Assembly: GCA_039621445.1 (NCBI GenBank)
Contig: CP154955.1
Location: 12,466,960 to 12,530,959, forward strand
Direction of reading: 5' to 3'
Length of the DNA stretch: 64,000 nucleotides
Source of the DNA: Euglena gracilis
Taxonomy: Eukaryota > Euglenida > Euglenophyceae > Euglenales
Shown: in pieces, positions 58,405 through 64,000 of the stretch
Layout: the number at the start of each line of letters is the position of its first letter
How positions within the stretch are numbered: the first letter of the stretch is position 1
Made by a program: the position numbers and the translations under genes
Notes under the pieces: generated by a model
What the model was told of the DNA's origin: nothing
What the model saw: only the letters and a program-made list of their open reading frames with translations
The model's database searches: none

Positions 58405-61400
58405 GTCTCAAATTTGCCAATAACCAGGAGTCACCCAGAGGAATTATCCAGGGTGTGGTTTGGATTTGAAACGAATTTGCCCCATGCCTCAAAAGATTCT
58501 TGCATTGCATTTCTTCCACCTCTGAAGGATAAACCTCCCACTTATATCCCCCCCGCTTATAAACCCCTCACTTTTATAACCCCCCTCGGGCCGACCAACC
58601 AAACCGGGACTCATAAAACCCCCCTGGAGAAGAAAAATGAAAGCCACCAGGGACGATTTTTTCGGCCGCAAACCACCCAAAAACTGATTCCTTGGCAATT
58701 TTCTGAGACCGACCGTCATCAAAATGCCATTTTTGACCGAATTTGCCGAAAATTGCCAATTTGGGGGGGGGTTGCAGGGTCATTTTGGGATTTTCACCAT
58801 CAATTCCGGGACTTATAAACCCCTCCCCCACCTATGAAACCCCCCCCAGGAAACTGTCCTCAACCCACTCACCTGTCCTCATGAAGACCTGTCTCCGATT
58901 TCTGTACTTGTTGACATTCTGGAGACAGTTTCCCGTTTGGGGTATGCATGTGTGTCCTCCACCAGGTCAGCAACAAAAGTGGAGCGAGACAAAACAATTC
59001 AGCTGGAAATTATCACACATTAACGGCCAAAGTACACGGTCTGCAAAGAAAAAGGCGCCCCCCCCCCGCGCAGACAGTGACAGGTTGCGATCCATTGGGT
59101 TCAAACAAAAGATCTCCAGGGTTCGTTTCAGAATCCTGAAACCCCCTCAGTCAAGGTAAGGAGGAAATTTGATAAATTGGTCGAAAAGGCGAAATGTGGT
59201 TTTTTTTATTTTTTTAAAGTTTGGGGAGCCATCAGGAGGGGGGATGTGAACTGCATAATCCCACACAATCCCTCATAATCCCGCATAATTTTTTTGCGAA
59301 GATTTAAAAAATGAAGGCCCAGAAGACAGATGCTTTCTGTTTCAGAGAACATTTTGCATCATTTTTGGTTCTTTCTCTGCATCTTTTTCTCTGTCGAAAT
59401 TACAATTCAGCATGTTGAAATGAAAAAATTTGGCCGCTTAATCCTGCCTAATCCCGCATAATTTTCAAGGTCAAAAACTGACCAAAAAACCTTTATCAGG
59501 CCCCCCAGTGCTTTTTTTGCAGTTTCAGACTTCTTTCCACAATGGATGCTTTTTTTCTCTCCCAATTTCATCGATTTTTGTGAGTTATCTTATGTTTCTG
59601 TTGAAGTTCCTTCTTCGTTTGTTTGGCTCGTTGTAGTGCAGAAGAGGTGTTTGTATTTGGCGGTCAACGTTGGCCCTCAGAGAGGCAGGGGTGTGTGGAA
59701 AGCAGGAATTTCTTTTCACCTCAAAAATTTGGCTGAAAAATTCCAACCCAGCTGGATTTGTGCCGTTTGTCATATGCTGGTTGCATAATTTGCATTTTTT
59801 GCATAATAGAGAAACTTGAAAATTTTTCACTTTTTTGTATACCTTGCATTACTGCACAATGTAAAATTTGTGAAAAGTCGCATTTTTTTCGCAATTTTTG
59901 CATATTTTGGCTTTCTGATTTTGTTCGGGTATGTGCACAGGCAAACTCCCCTAGAAGACAACTGGAGGTTGCATATTTCACATTTTTAGACCAAGCTCAC
60001 AAAAGCAATTGTAGCATAATGAAATGTAGGTGGATGCATTTAAGTGAACGAACTACATCATTTCACAAATTTGAGTCACATTTTTCTTTATTGTTCCGTT
60101 TTTGCAGCAGGTGAAAATTTTTTCTAAGTCCTCTCCAGTGGAAAAGTGTACATCCCTGGGGAGCTGCTAACGGAATTCATACACAACTTGCATTTTTTTG
60201 CACTTTTTTGCTTTTTTGCTTTTTTTGCATTGCATATTTTGAGGGAGGGGCCTTGTTGCAAATTCCCCCCACCCTGCTTTTGTCTGTTTTGGGGTACCAG
60301 CTGGGCCCAACCCAGCCAGCCAGACCCACCCCTCCGGATCCCGGAAAGGGGGGTGGGGCAGGGGTCCAGACAAATCAGCATTTTTTTTCCAGCCAGCACC
60401 TTTCTCCAGCCGGCAGGCTGGACCCCCTCAGAAACCCCTTCAGAAATTCCATTTTGTGAAGTCCTCCCTTTTGGGTAAACCACCTCCAAATAACCTGGCG
60501 GGGCCCTTGCTCCTGGCAGTGGCCGAATAACTTGGCGGGGGGGGGGCAAAACGATGGTTCCAGTAACTTGGCACCCCCCTTTTTAAGACAAATTTCCTTT
60601 ACGCCACTGAAAAAAAGGGCCCAAAGTAACATGGCAGGGGGGCAGGGCCAAAAGTTGGTTCCAATAACCTGGCACCCCGCCAGGTTATTTGGGGGGGGGT
60701 CAGGTGGTGCGGTTCCCTCCCCCCTCTCCTGGGGCAAGGTGGTGCGGACCACCTTGCCCCGGATGTCACATTTTTTTTGCTTTCCACACAGCTGATGTTT
60801 TTCCCCAGAAAAATGACACATCAAAATTTTTAAATATTGTTCACAATATCCCAGAAGATTTGTTTGTCTCATGCTGAAGACCAAACCTGAGGAAAATATT
60901 GATGATTGTTTTTGAAATGTAAAATTCAAATTCAAATTTGATAAACTCAAAATATTTTCTGGTGTGTGCTTTTAAATGACCACTTTGTGTTAATTTAGGT
61001 TATTTTCATCCATAATCGATCAATCAGGCTATTTTGGGCTATTCTTGGACCAGCTTGGGCCATTTTGGGGCAATTTGGTCCAGCATTTCAGGCCAAAGTT
61101 GCAGGTTTGCGACCAGCCATGAATGTGAACGACGGCAGTTCTGTTCATCTTCACTCCGCATTTTTTCGCATACTCCTGCATAGCCCCGCATAATTACTGA
61201 ATAATCCTGCATAATTTGGAAAAAAAACATCCATAACACCGTATCACTCCAAAATTTAAGAAATGCGTTGGTATGCCGCGACCAATATCGCGACAAGCGC
61301 GCATGCGCTTTTGATGAAAACGCATCAATTTCCAACGACAAATCGAAGGAATCAGCCAAAACCATTCCTCCAAAATACGGTATTGACCAAAATTAAATGC

Positions 61401-63100
61401 GTTCCATACGCGCATTGCGTATGGAAATTACCGCGTGATTCCCCCCTCTCCTGCCCCCATAGAGGCATCTCACTAGCTGGGTCCATGCGCCATTCTTTCA
61501 TTCCTTCCAAAGGCTCCACTGTCCCTTTTTTTTGATGGTCGATTCTTTTTTAGAAAGAATCTACGTTCCCTTTCAGGAATTCACTCAATCCATCCTGGAC
61601 CCCCGTCTGGTGATTTTTGGCACCCCAGAGGTGAACTTTCGGTGCTGTCCTTGGGGCACGCAATAGTCATTTGCTGTCTCCTTTTTCCACATGTTGTACG
61701 AACACAATGCAGCACGTTTCATAAGTTCTGCATCCCCCTGTTTGCTGGTTTCCAATTGTTGTTGTTTTTGCTTGATTTCGTTGTGTAGCTTCATGGGGAG
61801 GATGGGGAGGGAATCGAAATGTGGCGCCACACATGATGAGGATCGAAGGTGCCCCAGCCCCTCCTGCTCCGCCATTCTGGGCACCCCCTGGTTGCATTGC
61901 CAAATCAGGGCCCCATTTGCTGTTGCCCATCAATTGTATTTCCCCTCTCCCTTCTGTGTTGGCCATTCCCACCGCTGCTTATTAAAAAACGGTTTGCTGC
62001 AGTTTGCTGCTGGAAATCCAGCGCATGTTTTGTCTCAGGGTGTATATATTTGTCCCAAACTGTATAAATCCTAGCGGTTTTTGATGGACTCAAGGGGGAT
62101 GGGCGATGACAGATTTACCCAAAATATTAAAGAAATATCATTTGGGGGTGTTTGCAATTGGGTCAAGTCAGTCCAATGAATTTCTCTGCAGCCCAGGGGG
62201 TTTTATAAAGTTTGGACCCCGAGGGGGAGGGCGCAAGAGGTGTGGCTTTCCCCTATTTATTGTGATTTTTGACGTATTTTTGGCACGAAACCTGAAATTT
62301 TTGACCCCAAAATTAAGCTCCCATATAGTGGTCCCTCAACTGTCTAGCCCCAACGTTAGCAGACCAAACCACAACCCCAACCGCTGGAAAGATGTACCCT
62401 GACAAGTGGCAAAGGCACTCCAATATTCGCTGTGCATCCAAAGTGAAAAGAGTGTGGTGATTATCATGGAAACCATGAGGGGACCAGCATGATCAGCGTC
62501 GCAGTGACAACTAAGTGGTTATTTGGGTCCTTTTGCAGGATACTCCAATCGAAATGTGTCCACCTCTATCAACCTCTATCAATCCTCCCCTAGAAATGGC
62601 ACCCAAAACAACGACCAGTTCTTAAAACAGACCTTGAGCAAAACCCAAAAATTGGTTTTAAATAAGGCTGCATGCCAGAAGGAAATAACAAATTCTCTCA
62701 TGGATGCATTGGTTAATTACTTATTTGGTTTATTTATTGACACATGTTGCATTCCTTGTAACTACATATTTTGTGCAATATCTCATTTTGGTAAACCAGT
62801 AAACGTGTGGTGGAACATAAGGGGACGGGCAGGTTTTGGGGGGGGGGTTATGTGGCCTTCCAATCCCGTCACCACTGACGCGTTTTTCTCAATCCCCTTA
62901 TCTGACCCGTGCAGGTTTTTTTAAAAAAGGCTGGAGGAGGTCCCACCCATCCAGGGGGTACGCCTTCCCCCTAACCCCCCCCGCCAAAGGCGGCGGTACG
63001 CTACAAGCGCACCCCCCCCATTTTGATGGGATTTCTAAAGGAAATCAACAAGAATCGCGTAAGTGGGGTCCAAAAAGAAGCGCACCCCCCCCTGCCGCCG
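58405..63100. other. Repeat-rich non-coding region
   Basis: GATAAACC/ACTTATAAACCCC units lie at 58527-58845. CCCGCATAAT-type tandem motifs lie at 59250-59300, 59440-59465 and 61150-61215. The miniature element at 60486 and a hairpin at 61402 also fall here. No exon is supported until 63281. Confidence 0.4.
60486..60692. mobile_element. Miniature inverted-repeat element, CCAAATAACCTGGCGGGG ends
   Basis: The 18-base ends are exact reverse complements. Internal TAACNTGGC units repeat five times (60490, 60531, 60566, 60625, 60665). No target duplication is seen. Confidence 0.6.
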
Positions 63101-63280
63101 GAGGCAGCGGTCCGCTATAAGCGCACCTGTGTATCTAACAGGGGGGGGTGGGGGGGAGGGGGTCTGTTCCGCCTTGATTTGTCACCCTCGCCAGGCAGCG
63201 GTGGGTCCCCCAGCGTCCACCCTGCCCCCCTCCGTGCCTCTGGGGGGCAGGCGAAGCCAAGCCACACAGCAATCGCGCAG

Positions 63281-63401
63281 TAGCAAACCGCCTTTCCTCC
63301 TCCCCCCCCCACCTGCCAATTGCAATCCCAACCCTCAACACCGGGTGCTCTTTTCCGGAGTTTGACGGGTACGACGTGCCTACGCTTCTGCTTTCTGCAT
63401 C
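63281..63401 (+). CDS. Candidate exon
   Basis: The frame, with no ATG, reads ANRLSSSPPHLPIAIPTLNT and then GCSFPEFDGYDVPTLLLSAS, ending at a strong GTGAGT donor (63402). A CGCGCAG acceptor lies at 63280. The FPEFDGYDVP stretch has normal complexity and supports coding. Confidence 0.45.
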
Positions 63402-63758
63402 GTGAGTTCCTCCCCAAACAGTGCAAACGCTGCCTCCTCACCATTTCCCCGACCGCCAAACCAACCTTCATAGCCTCTCTTGCAACGGAGACTGAAGAAG
63501 GGTGAGCAGGGTGATTGGAGCGGTGTCCCCGCAAGAAGAGCCCGTGTCGCATGAAAAGCCCCCAGGTTGTGCCGAACTCCGACCAAAATTTGCCCGCGTC
63601 GTTGTTCGTGCCCCTGGGGGACGAGGGCATTCATGGACCCCGGTGACGGACCACGGAAATGGACAAGCGCCGGGCACCCCAACGGGCGTGGGAAGTGGGC
63701 GTGTGCCTCGGGGGGGGGGGTGCCAACCCCTCCCCCACCGACCCCCCCCCATCTGCAG

Positions 63759-63911
63759 GGGAGTGCAGAGAGGTTGGCTCCGCACACCCCGCAGGTTGCA
63801 GCAGGGTCGGGCACCCCACCGCCCACAGAGTTCCCTGTCTGGGAGCTCTGCCCCGGGAAAGAGGGTCATTTCCGTCGGGTCACCGAATTGGGATGCCGCG
63901 GCTGCAGACGA
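63759..63911 (+). CDS. Candidate exon, continues beyond window
   Basis: It is bounded by CTGCAG and GTGAGC. Two frames are open. One, in phase with the previous candidate exon, contains SSLSGSSAPGKRVISVGSPN and ends WDAAAADE. The other contains EFPVWELCPGKEGHFRRVTE. Splice signals and composition support an exon; the frame is not settled. Confidence 0.45.
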
Positions 63912-64000
63912 GGTGAGCGGCTCTAGGTGTGCCCTCGCGGGGCATCCTCCGAGAAAGCGAAACGGGTGTTTTTGTCACTGTGGTGTGACTGGAGTCAAGC

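Overview
The window is nuclear DNA from a eukaryote, most likely a unicellular protist with a large, repeat-choked genome. Protein-coding exons are short, very GC-rich in third codon positions and separated by introns of hundreds to thousands of bases full of simple repeats, poly-C/poly-G tracts and small inverted-repeat elements. Translation uses standard stop codons. There are no prokaryotic operons and no rRNA or tRNA gene that I can recognise.

Three host genes, all on the + strand, can be followed by conserved protein sequence. (1) The 3' part of a Kre33/NAT10-type RNA cytidine acetyltransferase gene (about 174-4680, stop at 4678-4680). (2) A MATE-family multidrug/toxin extrusion transporter, 13 exons (5924-18100). 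(3) A gene for a protein with at least two CCCH zinc fingers (from about 18997), followed by many proline-rich, GC-rich candidate exons scattered to the end of the window. The last may be one very long gene or several.

The most striking observation is how the exons join. In the MATE and NAT10 genes many exon/exon junctions required by the protein family have no GT...AG intron. Instead the same short sequence (2-8 bases, often 7, in the same reading phase) stands at both edges of the intron, and sequences just inside the two intron ends are often complementary. Fusing at the shared sequence gives gapless, family-like protein. This resembles the nonconventional introns described in euglenids and the direct-repeat-bounded introner introns described in some dinoflagellate relatives such as Amoebophrya. 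Ordinary GT-AG introns occur in the same genes. The lineage therefore points to Euglenozoa or a dinoflagellate relative, but I cannot decide between them.

The second half of the window (about 36-63 kb) is dominated by mobile DNA. It holds a 2.67-kb DNA transposon (52650-55323) whose long inverted ends are built of CACACCGTG units. This transposon encodes an unrecognised protein of about 452 residues in four exons separated by very short (42-49 base) GT-AG introns. An 826-base hAT-like element (54307-55132) is nested inside it, and a 239-base miniature relative lies just downstream. There is also a 3.4-kb element with decamer subterminal repeats (36815-40195). hAT-like miniature elements with CAGGGG ends and 8-base target duplications, and several other miniature inverted-repeat families, occur throughout. 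Simple-sequence arrays (TATG, CA, CCACA, GTT, TA, CCAG and others) fill introns and intergenic DNA.
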